Position numbers and translations under genes: made by a program
Part shown: in pieces, positions 22,696-31,829 of the stretch
Position numbering within the stretch: position 1 is the stretch's first letter
How the letters are laid out: each line of letters opens with the position of its first letter
From: Desulfurococcales archaeon
GTDB taxonomy: Archaea > Thermoproteota > Thermoprotei_A > Sulfolobales > Acidilobaceae
DNA: 64,000 nucleotides
NCBI GenBank assembly: GCA_015521705.1
Contig: WANR01000033.1
Coordinates: forward strand, 62,001-126,000
Direction of reading: 5' to 3'
The notes under the pieces: generated by a model
What the model saw: the letters and a program-made list of their open reading frames with translations, nothing else
The model's database searches: none
What the model was told of the DNA's origin: nothing

Positions 22696-23349
22696 CTACG
22701 CTAGGAAATATGCCTCGATCAGGGCTCCTAGAACTATGCATAGAGCCCCAGCTAGGGCGAGTGATAGAGAACCCCTATTCATGGAGGGTGATAAGGCTAG
22801 CATAGCGTATCCTAGAGTTTCGAGGAGCCCATAGGCCCTGATGAATGCGTTGGCCAGTAAGAAAGCGGCCTCCCCGAAGCTCTCCACCCCTAGAACCTGG
22901 ACCGTTCTTATGTTGGAACCCGCAAACATTGCCAGGAAAGAGGCGGTGGCTACAAGTAGCCTGTGGTTATTCATGAGGACCACTAGCGTGCACTCCTTAG
23001 TCCATACTGCTGTACATCTCTTCATGGATACGGGTATGCCAATACCGAAGATGTAAGAGGCTACCAGGAAAAATAGGAAACCTGTTAGGAGGTTATTTGC
23101 AAGTATAAGCATAGCTACCTGGAGGAGAGACCCCCCTCCTATACTGTCAATTATCAAGGGTAGGAGAACCCTTTTCTGGAAAAAGCCAACGACAAATACG
23201 AGGAAGATGAGAGAGAAACCAGCTACAATTGACGGGGCTTCCAGCTTAAGTATTCTAACAGCCCTTGCCAGCCAGGCCCTACCCAAAACCTTACACCCCC
23301 CCAGATGCCATAGAGTTGACTGGTTCGTAGCGGCTGTTGCTGAAATCAC
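22696..23349 (-). CDS. SpoIIM-like (DUF95) membrane protein
   Basis: The 217-residue protein has five to six membrane helices and the family features of stage II sporulation protein M relatives: LANNLLTGF in a central helix followed by a Gly-rich GIGIPVSM turn, and RAYGLLETLGYAM in place of the PHG-x-E-x-x-A motif. In archaea these proteins have no known function. GTG 23349 overlaps the stop of the upstream gene as GTGA and follows a gaggtgag ribosome site, so this start is preferred over TTG 23286. The two genes are probably translated together. Confidence 0.65.
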   Translation of the reverse strand: MISATAATNQSTLWHLGGCKVLGRAWLARAVRILKLEAPSIVAGFSLIFLVFVVGFFQKRVLLPLIIDSIGGGSLLQVAMLILANNLLTGFLFFLVASYIFGIGIPVSMKRCTAVWTKECTLVVLMNNHRLLVATASFLAMFAGSNIRTVQVLGVESFGEAAFLLANAFIRAYGLLETLGYAMLALSPSMNRGSLSLALAGALCIVLGALIEAYFLA

Positions 23350-23963
23350 CTCACCTCAACAGAGGCACCTACTACTTTGGATGTTCCCCCGTAAATGGTT
23401 ATGTTAAAAGAAAAGAGGGCTTCAGAGTTCGATGGAAGGATCTCTACGGGGATAACGAGGGACATTGGCACGCCCACGTTTACTCCTGTAAACGCTATGA
23501 CGATTCTTCCTTCGGCCCTGGGCGGCTTTACAGAGTTGAGGAACTTAACTGTTATGTTGGCGTTATCTATCTCTATGTCACAGTCGTCTGGCTTCTTGCC
23601 TACGTGGAAGACTACATCATCTAATTCTACTGGCTCGTAGGAGATATTAGATACGGTAAGCCTGGGAATCCCGATACGTGCTTCAGTAAAATCGCTAGTC
23701 TCCACTAGGACTATGAAGTATAAAGACCTATCTTTCAAGGAAACGTTTTCGACGCAGAGCCTCTCAGCGAAACCGTATTCCTCTAGGGAGATCCTCACGC
23801 TGCCAATCTCCACGGATGCGAGGCGTTTTCCGCCAATACTGGGGGCTCTTTCAGTAAGCAGGGGATCTACGTAAACTATTGTGATGGCTAAGAGCATGAG
23901 GGCAAAAAGGATCGCCACTGCTACAAATATCCTGGCGAATCGGGTATCTAATTCGCTACTCAC
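23346..23963 (-). CDS. single-pass membrane protein of unknown function
   Basis: The 205-residue protein has one membrane helix (residues 10-30) and an outer part predicted as nearly all beta-strand, with alternating hydrophobic residues and few charges, like an Ig- or LEA-type fold. I do not recognise the family. It starts at GTG 23963 and overlaps the SpoIIM-like gene by four bases, which hints at a membrane complex of the two. Confidence 0.6.
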   Translation of the reverse strand: MSSELDTRFARIFVAVAILFALMLLAITIVYVDPLLTERAPSIGGKRLASVEIGSVRISLEEYGFAERLCVENVSLKDRSLYFIVLVETSDFTEARIGIPRLTVSNISYEPVELDDVVFHVGKKPDDCDIEIDNANITVKFLNSVKPPRAEGRIVIAFTGVNVGVPMSLVIPVEILPSNSEALFSFNITIYGGTSKVVGASVEVR

Positions 23964-24324
23964 GGATCATACCCGCATAGCCTGAAGCTGTAAGCAGTCC
24001 TATCTATAATTCTATTTCTATACAGTGATTTTAGCGTGGTTTTAACAGTTTGGCGATTATTTTCCAGTAATGGCGCGTATGCCGGTGTGCGTGAATATTA
24101 CTGGATAGGAAAAGCCGAAGCTAGGCGTGCACTCGGATTCTTATCTTGTATCTCAGTAGTAGAGGTGTTAAACTTATTGAGCGGACTTTCGATCCCTGTT
24201 TCATGGAAGGTTTGCAGCTTGGAATAATTGCCTGGCCAAGCCCCAAATATTTTAATAGTTACGGTGTTTCTTCAAAGACAAGAGTGGTGGCTATAATTTT
24301 TAAGCACTGGAATGGTGCTGAGTC
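23964..24324. other. intergenic region before glmS
   Basis: No convincing gene lies in these 361 bases; a 63-codon frame at 24036-24227 has no family likeness or ribosome site. An 8-base inverted repeat is present (ccagtaat at 24064-24071 and attactgg at 24097-24104). The glmS TATA box lies at the right end. Confidence 0.4.
24291..24302 (+). promoter_or_regulatory. TATA box of glmS
   Basis: ctataattttta lies 23 to 34 bases before the TTG start of glmS, consistent with a leaderless mRNA. Confidence 0.5.
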
Positions 24325-26169
24325 TTGTGCGGCATAATAGGTATAGTCTCCCGGGAAGAGGACGTTGTTCCTAGAGTAGTGGATGGGCTTAAGAGGCTCG
24401 AGTATAGGGGATACGATAGTGTCGGTGTAGCCGTGGTTTCAGCTGGCTCCCTCGTTGTCAGGAAGTCTGCCGGCAAGCTTGCTGATGTCGTTAGGAAGGC
24501 TGGTATAAGCAGGCTCTCGGGAGGAATCTGTATAGGACACACTAGGTGGGCCACCCACGGGCCCCCGATAGACGTTAATGCGCATCCACACGTGGACTGC
24601 TCGGGCAGTATAGCCGTCGTCCATAATGGGGTTATAAGGAACTTCTCCAGCCTTAGGGAGCAACTTGAGTCTAGGGGGCATACTATAAGAAGCGACACAG
24701 ATACCGAGTTGATAGCTCACCTGTTAGAGGAGGGTTTGAGGGAGGGGCTGAGCCCGCTAGGCTCCATGGCCAGGGCCTTGTCAATGGTTACTGGTAGTTA
24801 CGCGATAGCCGTCCTCTTTTCCTCGGATCCTGGCAGGATCTACTTTGCACGGATGCACAGCCCGCTAATCTTGGGCCTGGGTGAGGGGTCCAATGCCGTG
24901 GCCAGCGACGTCACTGCCCTGCTCGACGTTGCTAGAAGGGTGGTTCCCCTCAACGATGGAGAGCTGGGGTGGATCAGCGCCACAGAGGTGGCACTGTACA
25001 GGCTAGGCGGAAACGGAGAGTTGGTTCCCATATCTCCTGCCGAGCTGGCCTCGAGGATCAAGGTGATCGAGTGGACGCCCGAGTCGGCTTCAAAGGCCGG
25101 TTATCCACACTTCATGATAAAGGAGATATACGAGCAGCCCCAAGCCCTGCTAGAAACGTATAACGGCTCTGTTGAGGATCCCTCCCTTGCCAGGTCTGCC
25201 AGACTGCTCGTTGATGCTAGAAGGGTATACGTTGTGGGGGCTGGGACTAGCTACCATGCCGGGCTAGTGTTTTCATACATGGCTGCGACTCTTGCCAGGG
25301 TGCCCGTCTACCCGGTAATAGCCTCTGAGCATCCCTACATGGGTAACGCTATAGGGGAGGGCGACGTCGTTATAGCCGTGAGCCAGAGCGGTGAGACTTA
25401 TGACACGCTCGAGGCTGTAAGGGACTACAAGAAGAGAGGCGCCAGGGTTATTGGCGTCATAAACGTGGTCTACAGCGCCCTCGATAGGGAGTCTGATATA
25501 AGCCTTTACACGAGGGCAGGCCCGGAGATAGGTGTGGCTGCGACAAAAACCTTCCTCTCGCAAGTAATGCTTCTAGAACTCCTGGCAACATTCATGGCGG
25601 AGCACTCCGGTGCCTTGACGGGGTCCGAGGCTCTAGAATATAGGAGGAAGCTGGGCAAAGCTCCGAGGATAACCCAGGACTCTATAGCAGCCTCTGATCC
25701 CGTAGCCAGGTTCCTGGGCGAGAGGGGATCCTATAAGAGCGTCTACGTCCTGGGCAGGGGGCTGGGATCCAGCATAGCCAAGGAGGCCTCCTTGAAGCTG
25801 AAGGAGATAGCCTACATGCATGCGGAAGCCTACCCGGCCGGCGAGAGCAAGCACGGCCCAATAGCGCTGGTGGAGAAGGGCTTCCCCGTATTCATGGTGG
25901 CGACAAGCGACTCGCCCCACATCTCTGGCAACGCCATGGAGATGAGCGCTCGCGGAGCAGAGGTTGTAGTAACCAAGCCTGCTGACTTAAGCCTAGAGAT
26001 ACCCAGGGGGATAAAGGTTATAGACCTGCCTCCTTCCCAAGGCTTCCTGCCATACGAGCCCTTCATACTGACCCCGTTCTACCAGCTATTATCGTACTAT
26101 TCAGCTGTAGCTAAGGGCTATGACCCGGACAAGCCCAGGAACCTGGCCAAGACTGTTACCGTGGAGTAG
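24325..26169 (+). CDS. glmS: glutamine-fructose-6-phosphate aminotransferase (isomerizing)
   Basis: GlmS makes glucosamine 6-phosphate from fructose 6-phosphate and glutamine. The 614-residue protein has the N-terminal nucleophile glutaminase domain (Cys2 after a removable Met; HTRWATHG; DTDTELIAHLL) and two SIS sugar-isomerase domains with GAGTSYHAG and SQSGETYDT, then KELALK-like SLKLKEIAYMHAEA with the catalytic region, ending in the canonical LAKTVTVE. The TTG start places Cys2 correctly. The GlmU-like gene follows after 23 bases, so the pair covers most of UDP-N-acetylhexosamine synthesis. Confidence 0.96.
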   Translation: MCGIIGIVSREEDVVPRVVDGLKRLEYRGYDSVGVAVVSAGSLVVRKSAGKLADVVRKAGISRLSGGICIGHTRWATHGPPIDVNAHPHVDCSGSIAVVHNGVIRNFSSLREQLESRGHTIRSDTDTELIAHLLEEGLREGLSPLGSMARALSMVTGSYAIAVLFSSDPGRIYFARMHSPLILGLGEGSNAVASDVTALLDVARRVVPLNDGELGWISATEVALYRLGGNGELVPISPAELASRIKVIEWTPESASKAGYPHFMIKEIYEQPQALLETYNGSVEDPSLARSARLLVDARRVYVVGAGTSYHAGLVFSYMAATLARVPVYPVIASEHPYMGNAIGEGDVVIAVSQSGETYDTLEAVRDYKKRGARVIGVINVVYSALDRESDISLYTRAGPEIGVAATKTFLSQVMLLELLATFMAEHSGALTGSEALEYRRKLGKAPRITQDSIAASDPVARFLGERGSYKSVYVLGRGLGSSIAKEASLKLKEIAYMHAEAYPAGESKHGPIALVEKGFPVFMVATSDSPHISGNAMEMSARGAEVVVTKPADLSLEIPRGIKVIDLPPSQGFLPYEPFILTPFYQLLSYYSAVAKGYDPDKPRNLAKTVTVE

Positions 26170-26192
26170 GGCATAGCTGCTGGGGGCTATCA

Positions 26193-27329
26193 TTGAAAGC
26201 CGTAATACTGGCTGGCGGCATGGGGTTCAGGCTGAGGCCTCTGACCAGGGACAAGCCCAAGGCTTTCCTGAGGCTTGCCGGTAGAAGGCTCTACGAGTAC
26301 TCCCTCTCATACGTGGAGACTGCGGGAATACGTGACGTCATACTCGTTGTGCCCCAGGGCTACTCAGGGTTCCTTGAGGCACCTGGTAACGTGGCGGTTG
26401 TGGAGCAGGAGAAGCCTGGCATAGAGGGTGCTATAAGTGCCGGCCTGAGGGAGGCTGGCGGCGAAGAGGTTGTCTTAACCTTTACTGGCTACCTCTCATG
26501 GCCCCCAAACATAGTGTCGCAGGTGGTGAACTACTATGCTTCATCCGGGTATCCCCTAGTAATGGCTGTGGCCTCCGTGATAACAGGGGCCGAAACATAC
26601 GGCTTCGTCAAGCTCGGCATAGGCAGCAGGGTCGAGGATGTCCAGTTCGATAGAAGGGAGGACTGGCTATCCGGCCGGGGCTTCGTGTTCGCAGGCGTAA
26701 TGGTGGGGGATCCTGGCGTCATATCCACCCTAACCACAGGCTATGAGGACGGCCTTAGCGTCGCAGCACGCAAGGGGCTTGTGGGCGCTACTGTGTGGGG
26801 TGGAAGGTGGCTAGAGATCGGGTATCCCTGGGATCTACTGAGGGCACCCGAGCTAGTTGTGCGCCCCCATACTACCCTGTTGAGCGGGGGATCCTCGATA
26901 GAAGGCTCGGCCGTTATCCGGGGCCCCGTAGTAGTGTCCGACGGGGCATATATAGGCGATAACACGGTTATCCGGGGCCCCGCGTACATAGGCAAGAGAG
27001 CCAGGATCGAGGATGGGAGCGTGGTAGGCCCCAGGGTCATAGTCGACGACGGCTCCGTGGTGGGCCCAGGCAGTGTTGTCAGGGAGACTGTATTGATGGA
27101 GGGCGCAGAAGTAGGCCCTAAATGCGTTGTCGAGGGCTCTGTCGTTGGTGAAGGAGCGTCGCTAAGCCCCTTCACATACATAGAAGCTGGGACTCCTGAG
27201 AGGCTTCCGGAGAGGCTGCGGGGGGTACTCGCCTCCTCACTGGGCGAGATAAGGCTAGGAGCCATAATAGCTCCTAGGAGAAGGGTGGAGCCTTACACGG
27301 TTACTGGCAAGGGTGCTATGATAGAGTAG
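26193..27329 (+). CDS. GlmU-like sugar-1-phosphate nucleotidyltransferase/acetyltransferase
   Basis: The 378-residue protein has an N-terminal nucleotidyltransferase domain (LAGGMGFRLRPLT, with DKPKAFL further on) and a C-terminal left-handed beta-helix built from hexapeptide repeats (about residues 235-325: VIRGPV, AYIGDN, SVVGPG and so on). This is the domain order of archaeal bifunctional enzymes that acetylate glucosamine 1-phosphate and join it to UTP. Linkage to glmS supports this, although other sugar substrates are possible. The C-terminal 45 residues have an arginine-rich IAPRRRVEPYTVTGKG segment that could contact acetyl-CoA. Start TTG 26193. Confidence 0.85.
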   Translation: MKAVILAGGMGFRLRPLTRDKPKAFLRLAGRRLYEYSLSYVETAGIRDVILVVPQGYSGFLEAPGNVAVVEQEKPGIEGAISAGLREAGGEEVVLTFTGYLSWPPNIVSQVVNYYASSGYPLVMAVASVITGAETYGFVKLGIGSRVEDVQFDRREDWLSGRGFVFAGVMVGDPGVISTLTTGYEDGLSVAARKGLVGATVWGGRWLEIGYPWDLLRAPELVVRPHTTLLSGGSSIEGSAVIRGPVVVSDGAYIGDNTVIRGPAYIGKRARIEDGSVVGPRVIVDDGSVVGPGSVVRETVLMEGAEVGPKCVVEGSVVGEGASLSPFTYIEAGTPERLPERLRGVLASSLGEIRLGAIIAPRRRVEPYTVTGKGAMIE

Positions 27330-27374
27330 GAGCCTCCAAGCTTTGGCCCCACATCACAGCTATATCCTCAGAGC

Positions 27375-27397
27375 GGCCCCCAACACAGTGGGGGGCC
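27375..27397 (+). terminator. GC-rich hairpin after the glmS-glmU unit
   Basis: ggccccc (27375-27381) pairs with gggggcc (27391-27397) across a nine-base loop, 46 bases after the GlmU-like stop. No T-run follows, so a role in termination or mRNA stability is only a suggestion. Confidence 0.3.
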
Positions 27398-27433
27398 ACT
27401 ACGGTTCATCGGCCCCACTATTGGTGGTAGGGT

Positions 27434-28048
27434 ATGGGGGCTAATAAGGGAAAGCCACAGTACCTTGGCAGGCACTTGATGGTAAAGGGTGAGTACGCCG
27501 AGAAGATACTCAAGGGATCCAAAACTACCACCATTCGTCTTGGCAGGGTCAGAACCAGGTATAGCGAGGTGATAATACATAGCGGCGGCAGGCCGATAGC
27601 TAAAGCCATGATAACCTCTGTCAGGCACAAGAGGGTTAGAGACCTCACAGACGAGGATGCCAGAAAGGACGGGTTTAAGTCGAGAGAGGAACTGGTAAGG
27701 GCCCTGAAGGAGGCTTACGGCAGTATCGACCCCGACAGCATGGTGACGATAATAGAGTTTAGGGTGTCCAGGAGGTTTGACGAGCTCGAGACCGAGAACC
27801 CCTATATGGGCCTAGACCCGGCTGACATAGCAAGGCTGGCCCTCCGGTACCTTAAAGGGCTCAACGAAGAAGAGAGAAGGGTGTTGATGGATCTCACAAG
27901 AACCAATAGTATAAGATCGACTGCCCTAAGGCTCTACGGAGACCTTGACAAGAGGTGGATCGTCAGGAAAGTTCTGAGGAGAGCCCTCAAGGCTCTTGCG
28001 GGGAGGGGACTTTTAGGCAGAAGAACCAAGAGCAGTACCCTGAACTAG
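27434..28048 (+). CDS. ASCH-domain protein with helical C-terminal extension
   Basis: Residues 10-110 form an ASCH domain (PUA-like RNA-binding barrel): MVKGEYAEKILKGSKTTTIRLG at the start, the TSVRHKRVRDLTDEDARKDG linker and the closing VTIIEFRV strand. The remaining 90 residues are helical and end in a basic region with an HTH-like pattern (TRTNSIRSTALRLYGDLDKRWIVRKVLRRALKALAGRGL contains two helices and a turn). ASCH proteins are thought to bind RNA; the tail suggests a nucleic-acid regulator. No catalytic activity can be claimed. Starts at ATG 27434. Confidence 0.72.
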   Translation: MGANKGKPQYLGRHLMVKGEYAEKILKGSKTTTIRLGRVRTRYSEVIIHSGGRPIAKAMITSVRHKRVRDLTDEDARKDGFKSREELVRALKEAYGSIDPDSMVTIIEFRVSRRFDELETENPYMGLDPADIARLALRYLKGLNEEERRVLMDLTRTNSIRSTALRLYGDLDKRWIVRKVLRRALKALAGRGLLGRRTKSSTLN

Positions 28049-28112
28049 CGGGGCGATCCCTCATAGCTTCATAGCAGCCTACAAGCCTCTCTTGGCCCTA
28101 CTCACCTTCCCC

Positions 28113-28418
28113 CTATCCTTCTTCAACCTTCTCTTTTCTCAAACTACTAACCATTTTCAGCGATGGAAGCAGGTATGCCTTCTCGGCGAACACCCTTGCT
28201 TCTGGCTTGAAAAGGTAGCGCATGAGGTACAGAGCCTTGTTCGGCATGATTATCCTCTTAGCATCCTTATACCCACACATGTTACAAGAGAGCGAGACCT
28301 TAACAGAGGTCTCATCATCACTGACTAGCTCGAGCTGGTAAGAATAGATGGCTATGCCCCCGCACTCCGAGCATATACCGAACTCTCTTATCTCCTGCCT
28401 AAGAACCACTACTACCAT
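28113..28418 (-). CDS. small zinc-ribbon protein
   Basis: The 101-residue protein carries CSECG near residue 16 and CNMCG near 44, which together form a treble-clef or zinc-ribbon metal site, followed by a hydrophobic then basic helical tail. Archaea encode many such proteins with unknown tasks. The start is ATG 28418, with a tttaaa TATA candidate about 40 bases upstream. It is convergent with the ASCH gene. Confidence 0.6.
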   Translation of the reverse strand: MVVVVLRQEIREFGICSECGGIAIYSYQLELVSDDETSVKVSLSCNMCGYKDAKRIIMPNKALYLMRYLFKPEARVFAEKAYLLPSLKMVSSLRKEKVEEG

Positions 28419-28596
28419 CCCCGCAAAGCCCAGGCCCTATAACAGCTAGAAGCTCCCACCTTTAAAGGGAGACCACCCAAAAACTCCCGAAACACCCGAA
28501 TTACCGTTAAGCTGCCTTTATTCAGCCTTAAACCAGTTTAGTTCCGGCCTTATGGTTGTTTTGACGCTAACATGATTTTCCAGCAGCCAGACTTGA

Positions 28597-28605
28597 AATT
28601 ATCTA
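28597..28605. repeat. left copy of a 9-base inverted repeat flanking the methylase gene
   Basis: aattatcta here is the exact reverse complement of tagataatt at 31725-31733. The two copies lie at the very ends of the 28599-31724 gene. Confidence 0.4.
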
Positions 28606-31600
28606 ATCCACTTATCTAGGGAAACATGTTTCGTTTTTCTTTCTACACGCTTTGCAATATCTTCTATAATATCCTCGTCGTCTTCATGGCGTTCCATTAT
28701 TTGCTGTAACACACCAATATCCTCTCTGAGCAGTTTGTATAGATTATCTGGTATATATGTGTCTTGGCACACACCGCGGATCATGTCAAATGATTTTAGG
28801 TCAAGCGTAGCTCTGTTGGCGTAGGGTTGCAGGCTATTATCTTTTCTGGCTTCCTTTATAACTTCTTGTGCTGCTTTATACCAGGGTGCTTTTTCATTAT
28901 ATCTTGCCATAGTCTCTATGTATTTGTCAAATCTAGGCATGGGCTTCTTCATGGTATCAATTATATCGTTTATTGGATGTCTGATATTTCTCAGGTCAGG
29001 TATAGGTAAGTCCTCTAGATTGTTTTTCTTAAATTCCACATAAAGTCCTTCTGTTTCTAGTCTTTCACCAAGTAAATGTACAAACCCGAAGACGCTATTC
29101 ATGTAAACTAGGTAATTCATGACAATACCATGATCCTCAACGACGGGTTTAAGCGGCCACCAAACATTAGAGACGCTGTCTTCATTTACAAACACCATCA
29201 ATGTATATTGGGTGCTGAGACGCTGTTTCCTAGGGAAGAACACTCTTGCAGAGTAAAAGGCCTTTCTGGGTTTCCAGTATTTTACCTTTACGTTGGCCTC
29301 GTTAATCACGCCTATCTTGTATGGAGCTTTTTTTAGCCAGGGAGCTTTGATGTTTAAGGTTTCTCCAGTCCCCCAAAGGGCTGGGATCTCGTGGTGATAA
29401 GAGGTTTTATCTTCTCTTTTTACTGGTGGGGAAAGCCCGCTGGTGTGGTCTACCACACTCCCTACTTTAAAGATGTTTTTAAAATCTGTACTACATTTGA
29501 CTATTACATCTAGGTGCATTTTTAATAGCTCGGCGTTTTTAAAGGCAATGAATCTATAGAGATTTCCGCTTAGCTTCTCAATTTCTTTATCATTCTCCTC
29601 AGCACTAATCGTCTTGCCATCGTTCTTTTTTAGCCTCTTCTTAATTTCCTTCTCTAGCTCTACAGATACTATAGATGCTATGTGCTCGCTACCCTTCACA
29701 ACATGGGTTACACTTTTTCGGCTATTAGAGGCGGCTTTACTTATTATCTCGATGTCGTCCATGCCGAGATCATCGATCCTTTTATATAGATTCACTATAT
29801 TTAGTGAACCCTGAAAGGAGACTGTTTTGGCAGGTTTCTTTCTTGCTATTAACAGTATTTCTCTAAAACGAGTATCACTACTAAAGTTAGGGGTTCCCGG
29901 AGCCCAACTTATCACTATATATTCGAGGCTGTAAGTGCTTAGAAGCTCTTTTCTTACATCCTTCCAGCTAGGCCTGTTTAAGATAGAATTGGGTAATACC
30001 GCTGCTATTCTCCCACCTTCCTTCACGAGCTTATCAGCTAGTACCATGAAAGGCTTAGCCATGCCAGCTGTGAACAGATTGCTGACACGTGTACTACCGA
30101 AGTAGAATTGCGTAGCCAAAAACGTTCTCCTAGCCTCTTTACCCATTAGAAACGATATTCTGTCGCTTCTCGTGAAGGGAGGATTCATTATAACAACATC
30201 GTATCTCCTCGTACCCAGTATTTTGACGTCTAGTGGTAATACGCTTTTTTTAGAAGTCAACAAGTCTAGGCTGCCAGCACGGTTAAAACCGACGCTAACG
30301 TCATATATATTAAGCTTGTTTGGAGGCGAGCCATGTGTTGCTATTCTTAAATTTAAAGCGGCAATAAAGCAAGCTGGTTTAAGCGCGTCCAAGCCGGCAG
30401 TGTTTCTTAATATTGACTCATTGACTATATCAAGGAGCGGTTGCTCGTATTCAAGAGCTTTCTTGTAAAATTTTTTAAGTAACTCACCTCCTAGTAACAT
30501 CCTTCTCCTCTCAACTGAAGCCAGCAACAAGCTACCTGTACCGCAAGCTGGATCTATCACCTCGTCATCTAAGCTTTTAATAGCTAGGGATGCTAGCAGC
30601 CGTGCTGCTGGTAACTTAGTGTAAAATGTTGCGAAAGCATGCCTATAGGTTTCTGATAATAAACGCTGATAGAACATAGATAATATGTCCCATCCCAGTC
30701 TTCTCATCAAAGTATAGCTGTGCTTTATCTCATTGCAAATAGATATTACAGCATTATTGATTTGCGGGTGTTGTGGCACTTCTTTTAGTACTTCTATGAA
30801 ACCTTCATTTAATTCTGCATACCTGGTCGTGCCGTTATTTTTGTCTTCTATGAGGTTTTCAAAGTGGTTAGCGAGTTTGACAGCATTTAGTGTTTCGCAT
30901 TCTAAAGGCTCGAGTCTAAGTAGGCGCTCGTTACGTACTATTTCATGGAATAATATTACAAGTGTTGACATTAATAGTATGAATTTTGTGGTTATCTCTA
31001 TCTTGTCTTCGGGCTTTTTAATTTGGTCCCAGGCTACGCTCAATTTACGGGCAACTTTAGCCAGCCTGTTAACTAGGTCCTTGTCTTTTACTAGGGAAAG
31101 GGTTCGCGAAGAATTCTCTATGAGGGTATTTATACTTTCCACGAGCTCGTAAACACTAACTTTGATGTAGGGATCCTGCTTTTTCATGTTTTTAAAGAAC
31201 TCGCTTATTAGCAAGTCTAATCCGTGAGGTATATCTATAATTTTTACGGGTTTATTGTACCACTTGATATAGTGGTCTGTTAAGTTAAATGGGTTCTTTC
31301 TAATGGCTATCCCTAGCCCCACAGTTTTTTCCATCAATTCTTTTTCTATCCTGAACTCAGGTAACCGTGCTATTTCTTCCACGGCTTTTTTCGGATATAT
31401 TAGTAGCATTATGAAATCATAGCCTTTGAAGGCTATATCGTCGAAACGCTCGTAAGCTCTCTGCCTAAGCTTTGTTGCTGCTTCTGGATCAAATTCAGTG
31501 CTACCTATTTCTGCTTCACCAAGCACGCCGCCAGCTATGCTGTGGTTTAGCACGAAATCAGGTATTTTCCTGGTTCTTCTAGCTACTTTCACGTAAAATG

Positions 31601-31724
31601 GTTCCTCAGCACGTGCTGGTAGACCTAGCATACTTAGTATAGATGCTACATGGATGTTCACTTTATATTGGGGTATGCTTCTCATTTCAGCCTTAGCCTC
31701 ATAAATGTCATTCCTCGGCTTCAC
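28599..31724 (-). CDS. type IIG-like restriction-modification enzyme (N6-adenine methylase with nuclease domain)
   Basis: The 1041-residue protein joins a possible N-terminal PD-(D/E)xK nuclease (Pro55-Asp56, then E70-A-E72) to a long helical region, an N6-adenine methyltransferase core (motif I DPACGTGSLLLA near 390-400, catalytic NPPF near 513) and a C-terminal target-recognition part. One chain that cuts and methylates is typical of type IIG/IIL enzymes. The active-site glutamate pair EAE in place of ExK resembles BamHI. The gene is far richer in A/T than its neighbours, suggesting lateral transfer, and no separate S or R subunit is nearby. The start is GTG 31724. A methylase without nuclease activity is the alternative. 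Confidence 0.8.
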   Translation of the reverse strand: MKPRNDIYEAKAEMRSIPQYKVNIHVASILSMLGLPARAEEPFYVKVARRTRKIPDFVLNHSIAGGVLGEAEIGSTEFDPEAATKLRQRAYERFDDIAFKGYDFIMLLIYPKKAVEEIARLPEFRIEKELMEKTVGLGIAIRKNPFNLTDHYIKWYNKPVKIIDIPHGLDLLISEFFKNMKKQDPYIKVSVYELVESINTLIENSSRTLSLVKDKDLVNRLAKVARKLSVAWDQIKKPEDKIEITTKFILLMSTLVILFHEIVRNERLLRLEPLECETLNAVKLANHFENLIEDKNNGTTRYAELNEGFIEVLKEVPQHPQINNAVISICNEIKHSYTLMRRLGWDILSMFYQRLLSETYRHAFATFYTKLPAARLLASLAIKSLDDEVIDPACGTGSLLLASVERRRMLLGGELLKKFYKKALEYEQPLLDIVNESILRNTAGLDALKPACFIAALNLRIATHGSPPNKLNIYDVSVGFNRAGSLDLLTSKKSVLPLDVKILGTRRYDVVIMNPPFTRSDRISFLMGKEARRTFLATQFYFGSTRVSNLFTAGMAKPFMVLADKLVKEGGRIAAVLPNSILNRPSWKDVRKELLSTYSLEYIVISWAPGTPNFSSDTRFREILLIARKKPAKTVSFQGSLNIVNLYKRIDDLGMDDIEIISKAASNSRKSVTHVVKGSEHIASIVSVELEKEIKKRLKKNDGKTISAEENDKEIEKLSGNLYRFIAFKNAELLKMHLDVIVKCSTDFKNIFKVGSVVDHTSGLSPPVKREDKTSYHHEIPALWGTGETLNIKAPWLKKAPYKIGVINEANVKVKYWKPRKAFYSARVFFPRKQRLSTQYTLMVFVNEDSVSNVWWPLKPVVEDHGIVMNYLVYMNSVFGFVHLLGERLETEGLYVEFKKNNLEDLPIPDLRNIRHPINDIIDTMKKPMPRFDKYIETMARYNEKAPWYKAAQEVIKEARKDNSLQPYANRATLDLKSFDMIRGVCQDTYIPDNLYKLLREDIGVLQQIMERHEDDEDIIEDIAKRVERKTKHVSLDKWIR

Positions 31725-31733
31725 TAGATAATT
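31725..31733. repeat. right copy of the 9-base inverted repeat
   Basis: tagataatt directly precedes the GTG start of the methylase gene on its own strand and mirrors the copy at 28597-28605. Confidence 0.4.
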
Positions 31734-31829
31734 ACTATGGTATGGTTATATTATAGGTTAGGCATTGCTCGACGTTAAACAGGTTTGGCGAATAGTATTT
31801 AGAAGCGCGCTTGTTGATCGAGTTAGTGG

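Noticed and set aside
24036-24227. 63-codon reading frame in the gap before glmS
   Set aside because: No ribosome site, no family likeness, and the region's composition is that of intergenic DNA.
28598-31724. BamHI-like specificity (GGATCC) for the restriction-modification protein
   Set aside because: GGATCC occurs many times in the window and there is no sign of avoidance; the EAE resemblance concerns chemistry, not the recognised sequence.
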